Assembly (NCBI GenBank): GCA_029747585.1
Contig: JAPEVF010000114.1
Span: forward strand, 40,663 to 104,662
Length of the DNA: 64,000 bases
Reading direction: 5' to 3'
Source of the DNA: Pleurotus djamor
Taxonomy: Eukaryota > Basidiomycota > Agaricomycetes > Agaricales > Pleurotaceae
Part shown: positions 13,266-25,610 of the stretch, piece by piece
Numbering within the stretch: the stretch's first letter is position 1
Layout: the number at the start of each line of letters is the position of its first letter
Program-made: the position numbers and the translations under genes
Notes under the pieces: model-generated
Told to the model about the DNA's origin: nothing
Seen by the model: only the letters and a program-made list of their open reading frames with translations
Databases searched by the model: none

Positions 13266-16200
13266 ATGGAAGACGACAACGAGGTGCTCGACTGGGGAAA
13301 CGAGGACGATGAGCAGCATTTCTCAGAAAGGACTCGCAGAGGTACTCCTACTTTTCACGATGCCCACCACCAGAGCCTTGCAGGTTCTGGTGATGCTGAC
13401 GACGCAGAGGATGCAGTCTCGCTCGGTGGTGACGACGACGAGCCCCAGGAGCTGAGCTCCTTNGACGNACGTCGGGAGCCAGTGACGGCTAATGCGTCGT
13501 CAGCATCGTTAGTGCGCNCCAGGTCGGTGGAAGGGTCTCAGCCACAACAGTCGGTCGAGACTCAGCAAGTTTCGCCACGACAACGAAGACGGTCAGGAAG
13601 CCCACCGCAAGAGACACATTCTCGAGCGAACTCAGTGTCTACGGTCCAGTCACCTCAGCGCGCTCTGATCCATGCATTACCACCAAAGCCTCTTGCAGCC
13701 AGTGTCCCTTTCTTACCTCCTTCTCACCCGTCTATCATAGAGGCTACAGCTATGTCGCGCAGCCGAGAGAAGACAAAATCCAACGGAGCCAGCCCGACAA
13801 AACCCCTTTCGTCTGCGGACATCCCCGCAGACCCCCCTCTCCCTGCGGATTGGGAAGTTAGGTATCCTCGTAACGGTGGTCGCGGTCAATATTACTACAA
13901 TACCCGCACTCACGAATCTACTTGGACTCGACCAGGTTCTACNTCGATTCCAGTTGCAGACAACGCGTTGGGTCATGGCAATGGATACGCAGAAGCCTCA
14001 AACCCAAGNCGGTCNATTACTGCACGCGATGAACAACCTAGCGGTCGCAGAAGCCCGCCTCCCGTTCGTCTCTTTGACTCGTATCGTCCAGGGATTTCTT
14101 CTCCGCCNCGTCCCAGTCGTGTGGCCGATCTTCCGGCTGCTGGACCACTCAGTTATGAAGATCGACATTATCGACCAGGCGAAGACAATTCTGTTCCTCC
14201 TGCTGACCTTCGGGACGGTGTGAGCCAGGCTCCAGCTCCGAATACTCATCCCTTGCCGCCTAGGCATGTGTCTCGTAGCTCTCACTCCCCACCTAGGCCT
14301 CATGACAATCTCAGCTCAAGAGGGACAGGCGCCCGTCAAATGCGCCCACAGAGATCAGGTCGCAAATCCGACGCAAGGGATGACTCATCTGATCGACATT
14401 GGGTTGCCTCTGATCACTGGGTCGCTCCTGATGCTCGGCCTGCTTCGAGTGTCTCTACCTCTGCAGAGCATGCAATTCGACCTGAACAACCTCCTCTCAA
14501 TGNCCGTCGTGGGCCACGACCTGAGCCTCGTTCCGGGCGTCCTTCTCAAGCGCANTTGGATCGTCACGATAATCATAAACAAAGTCAACAACAACCTGCG
14601 TACAATGATTCACTGAGCGCTTCCGCCCCANCCAGTACGTTATTAGCCTCCACCCTATCTTCCCACCTCCCGTTCCTACTATCGTACTCGATATTGGCGG
14701 TCCCTACGGCGTCGGTTGTTATGGCACAAAGANCNATGCTGGTATCCTAGTCAGNTNGCGAGNGATACCTCTCTCTCGTCNGTACAAGGAAACAGGCTGT
14801 TGTCTTTGTCTGTCCTATGGCGCCGTAGNTGGNNCGCTGGGTATCTCGGCTCCNTTCCTCCNNGATCGATTTCGAGGACNCGNACATCATTGGACTTCCG
14901 CTGTTNCTGCNTCTCTCTATCCCCCTCTTTNCTTATTCTCTGCCTCTGTTATCGTTGTCATCATGTGTTCTCAATGGCCCCCCTGTTTCTCCTTTGATTG
15001 GTTTTNACAGGGAANAGATCTCCNCCTCCGCCTGTGCGAGACTACGAAGTACCATTGGAGCCGAAGATATCTGCACCGTTAAGAACGCCAGCGACGAACA
15101 GTGCGCTGCCTCCTGNGGGCCAAGCAAATAGAGGAGATAGGCCTTCACGATTCGATCGACCTGATGNCGTGCCTTCAGATANCTTTGCGCACAAGCCAAC
15201 ATCACCGGTGTTACAGAGAGCGTCGTACCCGGAACCTAGTCAAGTTGGGGACACCTACGCGCCGCTTGACAATATTGGCAATGGCTCTGCACGCGGTCGT
15301 GACCGAGATGATGCACCTTCCTCTTCTCGTCCCAGTGAAGCTCGTATTGACCGTCAACCACAGACGCAATATCCTCCTCGAGATGGACATGATGCACCCT
15401 CAATTTACCCCCCACGTGGCCTTCCACCTGATGATGCAAGAGTATCTCCCCCTCCGGACACAACTCGTGAGTTTTATCAACCTGATCATCTTTTATTGGT
15501 TTACTTATCTTGGTTTAGGTCGTGTCCGTGCGCCCCTCCCTCCCCAAAACACTCAGTTCCGTCAAGAGATACGAAAGAAGCCGNTGGCCTCTGCGGAGAT
15601 ACCTGCGCCTCCGTCNATGCCCCGAGAGAGGGTTGANCGAAGTGCACCTTCTCTTCCCCCTTCTGGTCCGCGTAGCAGAGATCCCCCTCCNCCGCCATTT
15701 CCTCGTGACAGGGATGGTTACAATGATATGAACCGCCGACCNCCACCTCCCTCTAACACTGTTGACCGTCGCCCTGATATGGATCGACGTGGACCTGTGA
15801 AGGATGTTGACATGGATGTAGATGGTGATCGGTATTCGCGAGGACGAATGACTGTTCCTAATGATGCCATTGCACGAGCGACGTCTGGGGGTACGGGCGA
15901 TGGGAATCCCAATGCAGGGAATGATGTTCCTAAAGGACCTAGGGCGATGGTCACGCCTAATATGTCGCAAGGTCCACCCCGAAGTCCTCCCCCGCATTAT
16001 GGCGGGCCATCTTCTGCTCCTTGGGGATCGAGAGATCGGTCACCTCCACCGCGTCGTGACCAATTTGACGAACGTGACCGTGATCGTTATCCCCGTGGTC
16101 CTGGTCCGGGGATGGATTCGGGNCGACGAGTGGAGGAATACCCAGTTAGACAAGCGAACGATGTGCATGTGCACCCGCACGCTTACCCTGATCCTCATGT

Positions 16201-18011
16201 ACGTCCTCCGGCTTTGATTTCCCTGCGTTAGCAAGNGCTCATTGTTATTTNTGTTGTTGCTATNAGTCGCGACGTGAACCCAGAGAGCCTAGACGAGGTC
16301 GTCGAGATGGACCCGTGTCTGGTACTAACAATATACCGATTGCGAATAATAGGTTTGCCTCGGCATCGGGGTCGTCTTCGTCTACTCCTGCGCCTAGGAT
16401 GGTTGAGCCATCTCCTATTGGTGATAGGTCTTCGGGGTATCATGAACCTATGGCCGTAGACGCACCAAATAATCAAGTCAGACAAGCGGGGTATGTGGAT
16501 GACGCGAGGAGTGGACGTGATGTGAGTTGTTTATGAGATGCATTTCGCATTCTTTCGAGACGTGCTAATGTCTTTTTGCTAGACACCCGTCTCGAGAGAT
16601 GGTGCTGGGTATGTGAATGAGAGGCCAGGGTATGACTACGAGCTTCGTCAGGTATTGTTCTCTCTGGCTCCATGCTTTTGCTTCGTGCTCAATTGGTGTA
16701 GCTCCCGAACCATATGTCACAAGACGACGCGCCAGTCTCAGTTCTTATGCAAGACGGCGGCAATAAGGTGCCTGCGGTATGTCCTCACCTCTCGCCAAAC
16801 GTCAATAAAGCTTATGTTCTTGCAAGCCTATCAATCATGATTTGCGCCCGACGTCAGACCTACCTACAAGACCTCTGCTCTTGAGTGATCACCCTCCACT
16901 ACTTCACAGCAATTCTCAAGGAACCTTGAGTCAAGAAGATGATTTCCGCCCTCCGACACCACCGCCTCAATCCCGAGCACCATCACAAACATCTACGGGG
17001 TGGCCGGCTAGTCAAGAACGCTCTCGCTCAAGAGACCCAGCACCACGTGCTAAGGTATCGAGGTTCAGTGCGCCTGTGGATACACCCGCGATACCTCAGA
17101 GCTGGCCTTCAAGTCAAGAAGTACCTCGACAAGAACCTCCACGACAAGATCAGTTCAGACAGGCGCCTCCCCGACAAGGGCCCTCACGATTTGACAATTT
17201 GCAACAAGAACCTTCACGGCAAGCGCAAGAACAGCCACGGGGCGAGGTCTGGCCACCACCACAAGGAGGTCGACGGGAAAGCTATGATGGGAATGACGGA
17301 TATCGTGGTGGAAGTCTGCAAGGCAGATTAGGAGAGCGTTATCCAGAGGCGCAAGCAGAACCTATGTCGCGTCGTCCACATTCCCCGGAAATGCTTCCCA
17401 ATTCTATGCGTCGACGGGATCCACCACCGCATTCGAATTATTATCGACCTTCGGATACGATGGGTAGGGACCCTTCACCGCCTAGGCAAGGCGGAGGTGG
17501 GCGTGGGCGTCCTCCACCTGACTGGCAACCCCCGAGGAAGGAGTTTTCGGATCCACCACGAGACGCACGAGACCTTCCGCCTCCAAGGTCGTACCCCGAA
17601 GCTAATCTCCCTCCACGACCGCCCTCTTCTTCTCGTGATGAACCTCCTAGGTCATGGGACTATGAGATGCGACCTCCTGAGTCGTTTCCGCCGAGACCGC
17701 AGGCGAAGCGATCTACGGGGTCGTTGCTTGATCGTATATCGCATGATGTTCTGCCCGTGGACGAGCCCCCTTCGTCTGCGTCTACTTCGCTGAAGGACCG
17801 GGTGCAGTTACCGTCGAAGAGGGACAGGGATGAGTCGCTTGCAAGGGAGAAGGGAAGAAATGGACATGGACATGTGAATGGTCCGGAAAGTTATGAGCGT
17901 CCTATGGAGTACGATGATGTCCAGGAGAATGAAGGTGCTGCAAAGCGTAGGAGGAAGAATGGTAAAGCGAGGCGAGGGAGACGAGGTGGTGGTGGCGGTG
18001 TACAATCTTAA
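13266..18011 (+). CDS. WW-domain protein with long disordered Arg/Pro/Ser-rich region (about 1,362 aa)
   Basis: Seven exons: 13266-14634, 15011-15466, 15519-16198, 16267-16521, 16583-16651, 16702-16776 and 16827-18011, all joining in frame. An acidic N-terminus (MEDDNEVLDWGNEDDEQ) is followed by one WW domain at about residues 190-222 (LPADWEVRYPRNGGRGQYYY, then STWTRP), with both Trp present. The rest is low complexity, with many RD, PPPR and SPPP stretches as in nuclear RNA-binding or splicing proteins. It ends in a strongly basic RRGRRGGGGG tail that could be a nuclear localisation or RNA-binding segment. WW domains bind Pro-rich ligands; a role near RNA polymerase II or splicing is only a guess. 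The 376-nt first intron is N-rich and could hide another exon. About 35 N bases fall in this gene. Confidence 0.8.
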
Positions 18012-18400
18012 GACTGCGATGCTCAATTTCTCTTCGCTTCTTCCCATCTGTTTCTCAAATGCTACCTTCTTCGCTTTGGTTTTATATCATCATATATGTT
18101 TTTGTTGTTATCTTCCCAACATCAGATACGCTCCTGCGGTTCTTCATCCGTTCGACACTTTCTGGTGTTCTGTTCGACATACGCTGTTTACAGTAGTTTT
18201 GGCATTCTCTCCTTGTTCTCTCCACTCTTGTAGGTTTTGTTACATTGTCAATTTTTGTATTTATCCACTGAGCACACACATACTCAAGTCTGTCTTTCAA
18301 ACTTACACCGAACCCGAGGCCAAGTTTGACCGGGACCGCCTCTACATACTAGCGTGTTCCCTACATGCTGGCGTTCCCCCCTGTCGAGGGTGTCCGCACA
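18012..18400. other. Convergent 3' spacer
   Basis: This 389-bp T-rich stretch lies between the 3' ends of the WW-domain gene and the minus-strand F-box gene and probably holds both 3' UTRs. No other feature is visible. Confidence 0.5.
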
Positions 18401-19950
18401 TCAACAAGTAGATGGAATTCTGTCATAGACTATCCGAAGGGCTCTTAAGGCTTGCAACGCTTGCGGCCATTCGGCGATCTCGCCTTCATCTTGATCGTCA
18501 CCTATCAAATCTGGGACTATCAGCTCACAAGAGTTGGGTAGGATCCTGTGCAAGAAAAGGGCAACGGAGACGGGTTCGTGAATGGGGGATAGTCCGACGT
18601 CGAGGGTCTTCAGGTGCTTGAAAGGGACAACCGGGGTGGGAACGTCTTCCAAGGAAGCTGGTCCTCTGAAGGATAGATGGATGCCTAGGGATTCAAGAGA
18701 GTCGCACCAAGGCGCAATGGATGAAAGGGCGGAAAGCGAAAGGGAAGGTGACTCGGGTGGAGGTTCATTGACCATTCCTATATACAGATGGCGAAGTAAT
18801 GGGAGAGCCCTCACGAGAGTGACCAGTTGGGCCTCAGTCATCCGAAAGGGCACGGGATACGATATCATGAGAAACGATAGGTGCTTGCAGGAGAATAATG
18901 GTTCAAAAACTGAAAACGGTAGTGGGGACTCGGAAGTATCTATGTAATCGGGGAATTCAAGAGAAAGGGTTTCAAGTAGCGGTGCATTGCGAGCGGCCCA
19001 TTTGGTAATGGTTGGATAACTCTCAGGCGAGATGTCTCCATATTCTACGAGGGACAGCGTCTTGAGGGACACGGGAGAAACCCATGATTGCAAGAATGGG
19101 GCGATCCACCGTAAGTGTGCGTCAAGTTCCAGGGATTCTAAAGCAAGGAAGCTCTCCGCACTTAGTGGAAGCATTTCCTTTGGGTCGACAATCCAGCCAC
19201 GGACTTCCAGTAGCCTCAGCAAAGGCAGTTTGGAGAGCAACTCGATGATCTGAGGTGTGAGGAGCTTTGTTGAGACATGAAGCTGATTCAAGAACCGCAG
19301 AGACGGGAGAACCTCGATGAAAGCTTCCTGAATGGATGGTTTATCAGGGTCACTAAACCACATAAGCCTCTCCAGATTTGGAATGCAGATGGGGAGGTAT
19401 TTCAGCATTAATTCATGCTCTCTCCCAGTTTTGAGCTGACTTCCATCTTCGAGCTGAAGAAAAGTGATGGATGGAGAAGCAAACAGTTGGATGTAAGTGG
19501 CGTCGGGGGTGCAGTTCAGATGAGTCAAGTTTGGCAAGAAAGGCCCTAAGTATGGCCGATTGAGCCCAGCGAGAGCGTATACGGAGGGATGAAGTGACGA
19601 CTCGGTACAGCAGAGTATCCGTATCCTGTGGTGGTATTTCAGGAATCGGGGCCAATCGTCGCTTGTGATGGGCCGAGAAAATGACTGTATAACGTTGCAT
19701 GAGTGTGAGTAAATGTTGACCAGACAGTGTTTATTTAAAAACTGACAGGAAGACGATTAGCGTCACCCCTAGAGAGGGGAGCAAGAAGCTGGAATAACTG
19801 CTTTGCCGGGACGTCGCGCCATGCAAAATTGAGAACAACCATTGACCAATCCTTGCAAACGAGTGTGTGGGCGCAAAAGTCGCCCTCGGACGTATATTGC
19901 AGTATTTCTCTCAGCAAGTCGGGGATATGTAGAGCGCGGTGACTGGACAT
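18401..19950 (-). CDS. F-box/LRR-like protein (495 aa)
   Basis: Exons 19747-19950 and 18401-19684 join in phase 0 across a 62-nt intron. The F-box begins MSSHRALHIPDLLREILQY and contains TLVCKDWSMVVLNFAWRDV and LFQLLAPLSR. Exon 2 starts SFSRPITSDDWPRFLKYHH, then shows PYLGPFLPNLTHLNC, LFASPSITFLQLEDG and leucine-rich units, ending in VALFLHRILPNSCEL. I chose the ATG at 19950 by comparison with its divergent partner. It belongs to the same family as the 1-7 kb array, but is closer to the 20150 gene and the truncated gene at the window start. Likely SCF substrate receptor. Confidence 0.85.
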
Positions 19951-20063
19951 GCTCAAATTGAATGGATGTTCTTCCACTTGAACGTTTCAGAACTTGGAAG
20001 CAGAACGAAGCTGGTTGAATAATGCCAATGAAGTTGAAGAACGAACAGGAGCATCGACGCTTT

Positions 20064-20088
20064 GTCACGTGTCCGCAAAGAGCCCCCT
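20064..20088 (-). promoter_or_regulatory. Shared F-box promoter element in divergent promoter
   Basis: On the minus strand this reads GGGGCTCTTTGCGGACACGT followed by GAC, the same GGGGCT - GCG - CACGTG order as upstream of the 1327, 3307 and 5349 genes. It sits between the two divergent F-box starts, oriented toward the minus-strand gene. Confidence 0.45.
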
Positions 20089-20149
20089 AACTGTCAAATT
20101 GAGTTGCCAACAACTCAGTCTCTAGGCTTGCTTGCACGCCAGACCCACG

Positions 20150-21727
20150 ATGGCCAGGACCAGTCACCGCGCTCTTCATTTACCCGACATTTTAAGAGAA
20201 CTTGTACCATATCTTTCTGTTTCGACCCCGTACAGTGACATCGGACTGGTATGCAAGGATTGGTCCGAAGTTGTTCTTGACCACAAATGGCGCGTCGTGT
20301 CTGCCCATCAGCTTTTCCAGCTCCTTGCTCCCCTCTCTTGGGACGGAAGTCGCCGCTTTTTAGTGAGCTTCTACCTGCTTATGCACTATTCATCCCAACC
20401 TTTATCTCACTACTCGTAGTGCTTCTCCCAGCCCATCTTGAACGACAGATGGTCTAGCTTCCAGAAATATCACTACAGGATACGGACTCTCCACTGCTCC
20501 CCATCGTCACTTCATCCCTGCGTATACGCTATTGCAGGGTTCAATCGCCCGTACTCTGGGACTTTCTTGCCAAACTTAACCTATTTGGACTGCACCTGCG
20601 ATCCCATTGATATCCAGTTGTTCGCTTCTCCGTCAATAACCGCACTCTATCTCAAGGACGAAGCTGAAGGCCGCATAACAACACAGCAAGAGTACGAGCT
20701 CACGCTGAGGTGCCTCCCCTCTTGCATTCCGAACTTGGAGAAGTTGTCCTTGTTTGCAAGATCCGACAAACAATCCATCCTGAGGCCCCTTGCTGATGCT
20801 CTCGCAGCTTTACGATCTTTAACCCACATTCATATCCCAACAATGCTTCTCGTGCCTGAAGTCATGGCGGTGGTCTCAAAATTACCTCTGCTCAAATCGC
20901 TCGCAGGCCACTACGTAGTGCCTGCTGATTTAAGCAGATCCCTCTCTTGTATACTTGGATCGGACAGCTTTCCCCTCTTGGAACGTTTTGAACTGGATGG
21001 ATGGCTAAAGCCAGCCACATCCCTTCTCAAATCATGGGTTCCGCCTGTGTCTCTTACGAGTTTGCGATTTATGGAATACAAGGCGATCCAGCCGGAGAAC
21101 TATCTGACTATCACCGAGTGGGTTGCTTCCCATTTACCGCTTCTCACGGGATTGGTCATCAGTTATGATGAAGACGAGATTGAGGAGCATAATGAATTTG
21201 TCGATCCACTGCCGTTTTCGATCTTTGAGTCGCTATTCTCCTGCGAACACCTATTGACCTTGACGATTGCATATCCCGTCCCCTTTGAGATGACCGAGGC
21301 CCAGTTGGTCAGTCTCGTCACGGCACTCCCATTACTTAGCGACCTCGAGATTGGGTGCTCCCGAGACGCTCCCGAGTCAGAGCCTTCCCTTGCTCTCTCC
21401 GCCCTTTCGTCTATCGCACCGTTATGCAACTCACTCAAATATCTCAGCATCTATCTATCCTGCCACACAACATCACATCTGGATCACGTCCCCGACACAA
21501 GTGTCCGCTTCAAATGCCTGGAATCACTCGACGTTTCGAAATCGCCCATACAATCTCCAATCTCTGTCGCCCTCTTCATGAGCCGGATATTGCCAGAAAC
21601 CTGTTCTTTGGATCACACGGAGTCACTTGGTATCGAAGATGAGGAACGGGATGCGGAGTGGACGCAAGCGGTTATGGTCTTGCAAGCCCTCCGGATAAAG
21701 TATCGTGAAGCGAAGAAGAATGGTTGA
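20150..21727 (+). CDS. F-box/LRR-like protein (506 aa)
   Basis: Exons 20150-20362 and 20420-21727 join in phase 0 (donor GTGAGC, acceptor CGTAG). The F-box starts MARTSHRALHLPDILRELVPY and includes GLVCKDWSEVVLDHKWRVV; LFQLLAPLSW ends the first exon. Exon 2 opens CFSQPILNDRWSSFQKYHYR and carries leucine-rich units and VALFMSRILPETCSL. It is head-to-head with the 18401-19950 paralog, with only 199 bp between the two ATGs, so the pair probably shares regulation. Likely SCF substrate receptor of unknown target. Confidence 0.86.
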
Positions 21728-22276
21728 AAAAGCAAGATATCTCCGTAGCCTCGCTTGGGAAATCCAATTGCCCAACTCGAAGTGGGTGCGCCAACGATAA
21801 CTCGAGTGGAATCCAGAAACGATTGAATCCATCGTTGGTCGCAGTGCTAGTCACGAAAATTACATTCTCGCTATCGTAAGTCGAAAATGAGACTGTTGAT
21901 ATGCAATAATAGCTTGATATGTGTTCGTCCAAGTGTGAGCGTGTACATGCAGTGACATCGCGACGACGGCAGTCTGAGTCTCTGAGTCGAGGTGAAAGGC
22001 TCCTAGCCCCTATAGTCATATGATTGATGCCCGAACACCGAGCCCGAGCTCCCCGTCCTTTCGCCGCAATTTCGCCGTGCATACCAACCACTCGCCTCTG
22101 TTTCTACATACAAAGTCCAATTCACAGTCGAATGAAACGAAAATGTTCATCATGCGCCTTTCCGTCGTTGAACTTGAACTACATCCATCTCTTCACGCTT
22201 CGCACTGTTACCCAGTGTATGACCCTTTTCCTCGACAGTGTACTGTGCATCTGAAGTCCTTGATATCTAGGGATAT
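21728..22276. other. Spacer without recognised feature
   Basis: 549 bp between the convergent 3' ends of the F-box and GNAT genes. Only short, unconvincing ORFs occur. Confidence 0.5.
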
Positions 22277-23336
22277 TTACTTGTAGTCATGCTTCAAGAA
22301 GATGTCTGGCCATTGCCCTCGTGGACCCTCGAAATCTACGCGACCGAATACTTCGAACCCCAGCGATTTGTACCAGTTCATCTAGGAAAACAGGTGTAGT
22401 CATTGCGTCAGCTCTTCGGGTGCCTCCTGGGGTGTGTCTGCGACTTACGTTGCTTTCGCTCTGCGTAGCCAAAACTGCGATCTTACCATCCTGCTTCGCC
22501 TAACAAAACGCGATTTGTTCGTGAGTTGTTCGGGCTCTGTGGATTTCGAATTTACGGTACTTACCTGTTCTAACGCAGCTTCGACAATCGCTGTTGCAAA
22601 TCCCCTTCGCTGATAATCCGGATCCGTTGCGAGAAGACTAGCGAACCAAGAGTCCAAGAACTTTGCAAAGTGAGCAGGTTTCGCAGAGAAACGGGACACA
22701 TGCGCTAACCTTGTTCCCTAGTGCCCTACTCATAGGCTCGACGCCTCTCTTAGGAAACTGAGAAGCGAGGTAAGTGCATAGTATTTTGGATTTCGAGGCT
22801 GAGCGTGACTGCAGCTAACCTCTTGTGTCCACCATTCCTTAGCTTCTGGCGATAGCGCATCCATGAAATCATTCCATCCCAGCGCCCGCTGCTCTTCGCT
22901 GGTCTCTTTGAATTTAACTTCGTTTCGAAAGCCTGATGGAAAAGAGATCGTACCTGTCGAACAAACGGACGCCTGGTCTGAACCACCCGCCTACGCTACG
23001 AATTTCCCCTGCTTCATCGCATACCGTGTACAGCGTTCCGGACAAATTGATCCCTCTCAACATGGCGCGGAACATCAGTGGTACTAGGTCGTCGTTTCCG
23101 CCCGTCATAGAGGCTACTGATAAGTCTGGGCGGAATACTTCGGTGAGTTCTACCGTCAAACGTACATCAATAATAGGGAACACTGACCTCCGCTGAATGC
23201 TCTGACTAGGAACTCGACAATGTACTCTACTTGCACATCTACATGCCCTCCATCAGACTGAACCACGAAAACAGCTTTGCTCAATCGTACCTGTCAAGTT
23301 TTCAGTGATTCTCGCAACAAGCTTTGGTTGAGACAT
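22277..23336 (-). CDS. GNAT-family N-acetyltransferase (219 aa), copy 1
   Basis: Eight exons: 23291-23336, 23188-23238, 22954-23137, 22820-22898, 22710-22757, 22565-22660, 22449-22499 and 22277-22381. The C-terminal half carries the GNAT acetyl-CoA loop (TDPDYQRRGFATAIVEAAL, residues 148-166) followed by IAVLATQSESN, MNWYKSLGF and WPDIFLK, the usual motif B region. The N-terminal half (LTDVQVEYIVEFLVRAFSG, SVGGWFRPG, LGWNDFMDALSP) is typical of a fungal subfamily of unknown substrate. It would transfer acetyl from acetyl-CoA to an amine. A close paralog with the same exon plan is at 32489-33528, and the two flank the UstYa/peptide block. No targeting signal is visible. Confidence 0.88.
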
Positions 23337-23677
23337 GGTGATAGGTAAGTTAACCCTCCAGACAACCCCACACGACGTTTATATATCCTGTGGCCCCCAC
23401 AATGTCGACATCGGGACCACACTCTCTGACAATCTTATGATATATGACTGAAACTGATGCCATGAACTACGGCAGGTTTCACTCAGAGACAACCATGCGC
23501 CTTAGAAGATGAACTCTCTTTCATGCTCCTGTCGTTCCCGGTCCGTACGGAATCGAAATATCGTCGGATGCTATAGTACCACTTGGGCTGATGACACTGT
23601 AACGCCCCCCCCCCCTCACGNTAGGAGACTGAAAGTATCTTAGGAAGCAACAGCAAGTCTTCGCGCTGCATGTCTAC
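23337..23677. other. Spacer between GNAT and But2 genes
   Basis: 341 bp holding the GNAT promoter region and the But2 gene 3' end. It includes a run of 11 C ending at 23611 and an N nearby, probably a sequencing weak point. No gene seen. Confidence 0.5.
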
Positions 23678-24698
23678 TCATATTGTCTGATACTGATTCA
23701 TATATAAGCCTACGGATAGCGTCGTTAACTATCCATTATCCACCGGTCAAATCCCACAAAAGAACTCACCGATCGGTGTTCTCAATCCAGCCCAAATTTC
23801 TACGACCCCGCCCTTCCCGCTCCCGCCCACTTCAACAGTCTGGTACGAATTCGACGCACACGGGAACGATCCTGTCTCTTGTTTCGTGTCATAACCCAGA
23901 ACTAGGCTGCCCAAGAGCTCCGAGCGCTTCGGTCGCGTATTCCAACTTAATTGCTTGAAATTGAGCCGAGAGTCAGCTTGGAGTCTCCAGATGTTGACTT
24001 CGACCTTCCCGTCTGCCCGACCTTCACCACGTATCACTCCACCATCGTAGGTGGATGTGTTGTAGGCTTGTGGAGGGACGACGACCGTCAAGCTGCATTT
24101 CTCCATCCCGAAATCCATGACACGGAATTGCGCTATCGAAGATACCTTGGTCGGCGTTAGCGGCCCACTCCAAGACGATAGTGGTGGGAAGTGCGCATAC
24201 CTCGTCCGATACCACGAAACGTCGAGTCCCTATCGGCACAACACCTTTTGGTGTCATCCAAGTCTCCGCAGGTGGGTTTATGATGGCATTCGGGGTCGAA
24301 GAGTTGACTAACGCAAAAGCTCTGGGTAGGTTGATGATGGGTCCCCGAGCTTTCGTTGGTTTGGTGGTTTCTTTATAGAGAGTGTCCAAGCCGGCGTACG
24401 ACGATCGTAGGGGTAGGTCTGATAACTTCGTGATTCTGGTATCCGTGTACCAACGATAGAGTGCTAGGGAATCCACTAGGGCGCAAGCAGCTATGATACA
24501 GAGTGACCAACGAGCGATAGTGTCTAGTCGAGTGCTCGATGTCCCAGGTTCAGAGGAACGTTCTACGTCATTCACTCAGTAAGTGTGAACTCTTCGAGTG
24601 CTTTCTGTCTCACCTTTCGTTTCCGTTCTTCCTAGGTCTGAAGTTCTGTCATCGTCAGCTGATGGCAGGGCATCATACTCAGAGCGTCGGAAAAGCAT
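23678..24698 (-). CDS. But2 C-terminal-like domain membrane protein (284 aa)
   Basis: Four exons: 24614-24698, 24201-24562, 23770-24145 and 23678-23709. The protein starts MLFRRSEYDALPSADDD, has one membrane segment at about 46-66 (LCIIAACALVDSLALYRW), and a C-terminal domain typical of basidiomycete But2-like proteins: MDFGMEKCSLTVVVPP, a YQTVEV strand and a final RTPIGLYMNQYQTI. The last exon adds only ten codons but restores this conserved end. The fission yeast But2 protein binds a ubiquitin-like modifier; in mushrooms the domain is usually extracellular or lumenal and of unknown function. It lies between GNAT copy 1 and the first UstYa gene, same strand. Confidence 0.82.
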
Positions 24699-25003
24699 AA
24701 CCTCGGCGTGGTATCCCAACGATTCTCCTCCCCTTTGTTTATACGTGAGTCAGCTTGAGTTGTTCCATATAGAGTTCCAGCCTCAGCTGATCAGAGCCCA
24801 GGCGGGCGGCGAGATCGCATCATGGGATAGACAAGCGTCACTGGCATGCGATGCGATGCTTGATGCATTCTCACTGAAATCGCTAACAACGCAAAAAGTG
24901 ATCCCCTTCGGATGACTATATTATTAGAACTACTCGTCCACGGTCATACGGCCAAAACTCAGAGTCATCATGCCTTTTTCCATAAGGGACGGACATGGCG
25001 ATC

Positions 25004-25610
25004 TCATCGAGATTCCCTTCGCATCTCCATTTCCTCGTACACCACCCTCCAGTCCCTGCACATGTACCCGTCCGGGTAGGCGTTGGGTACGGGGTTACCT
25101 AACGCCTGGTCCAGGTCAACGTCATTTCTACACAGGACTGTTTGGCGCGTGTAGTTGATGCAGTGCCGTTGAAGAGGACTGGGTGTTGCTGGTGTTGATA
25201 TCGTGTTACCAGTGTCCTTCAGGTCTACGATGCCCTTGCGAATGACGTCTAGACAGCGAAGTTCGTGGAACATGGCGATGGTAAATGGCTCGTTGTCGAT
25301 GTGGACAATGCCGTTGCTTGGAGATGGAGAGAGAGACGCCCATTCTTCATCGTCGTCCATTTGGAAGTGTTTGGTTTCCTCGATGACCATGGCGACTACG
25401 GGAATGGCTTTTGTCTGGAGACTCCTCCATGACGGGTCTGTCACTGGAGTATGGGTCAGACCATTTTGCGATCAAGAGCATACCCGACTGACCGATGTGG
25501 CTGCTGGCGATATAATGGAATAAAGCTGTTTTCAATACACAGAGTACGATGCATAGGACGAGTGCCATCCACGCCATGCTGCCTTTCGCCGCGACTATAT
25601 GATGGGACAT
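25004..25610 (-). CDS. UstYa-like (DUF3328) protein with altered HxxHC motif (185 aa)
   Basis: Exons 25493-25610 and 25004-25443, intron 49 nt. An N-terminal membrane anchor (about 12-34, WMALVLCIVLCVLKTALFHY) is followed by the DUF3328 region: VVAMVIEETKHF, FHELRCLDVIRKG (99-111), HCINYTRQTVLC (133-144) and YMCRDW. UstYa enzymes oxidise and cyclise ribosomal peptides in ustiloxin, asperipin and phomopsin pathways through two HxxHC-type motifs. Here the first motif is H-E-L-R-C: the second His is replaced by Arg, while the second motif is intact. It may be a partner subunit or have altered activity. It is head-to-head with the canonical homolog at 25859, 248 bp apart. A 304-bp spacer separates it from the But2 gene. 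Confidence 0.85.

Noticed and set aside
14635..15010. Extra exon inside the first intron of the WW-domain gene
   Set aside because: Short frames exist, but the direct junction 14634 to 15011 keeps frame; the N-rich sequence does not allow a firm call.
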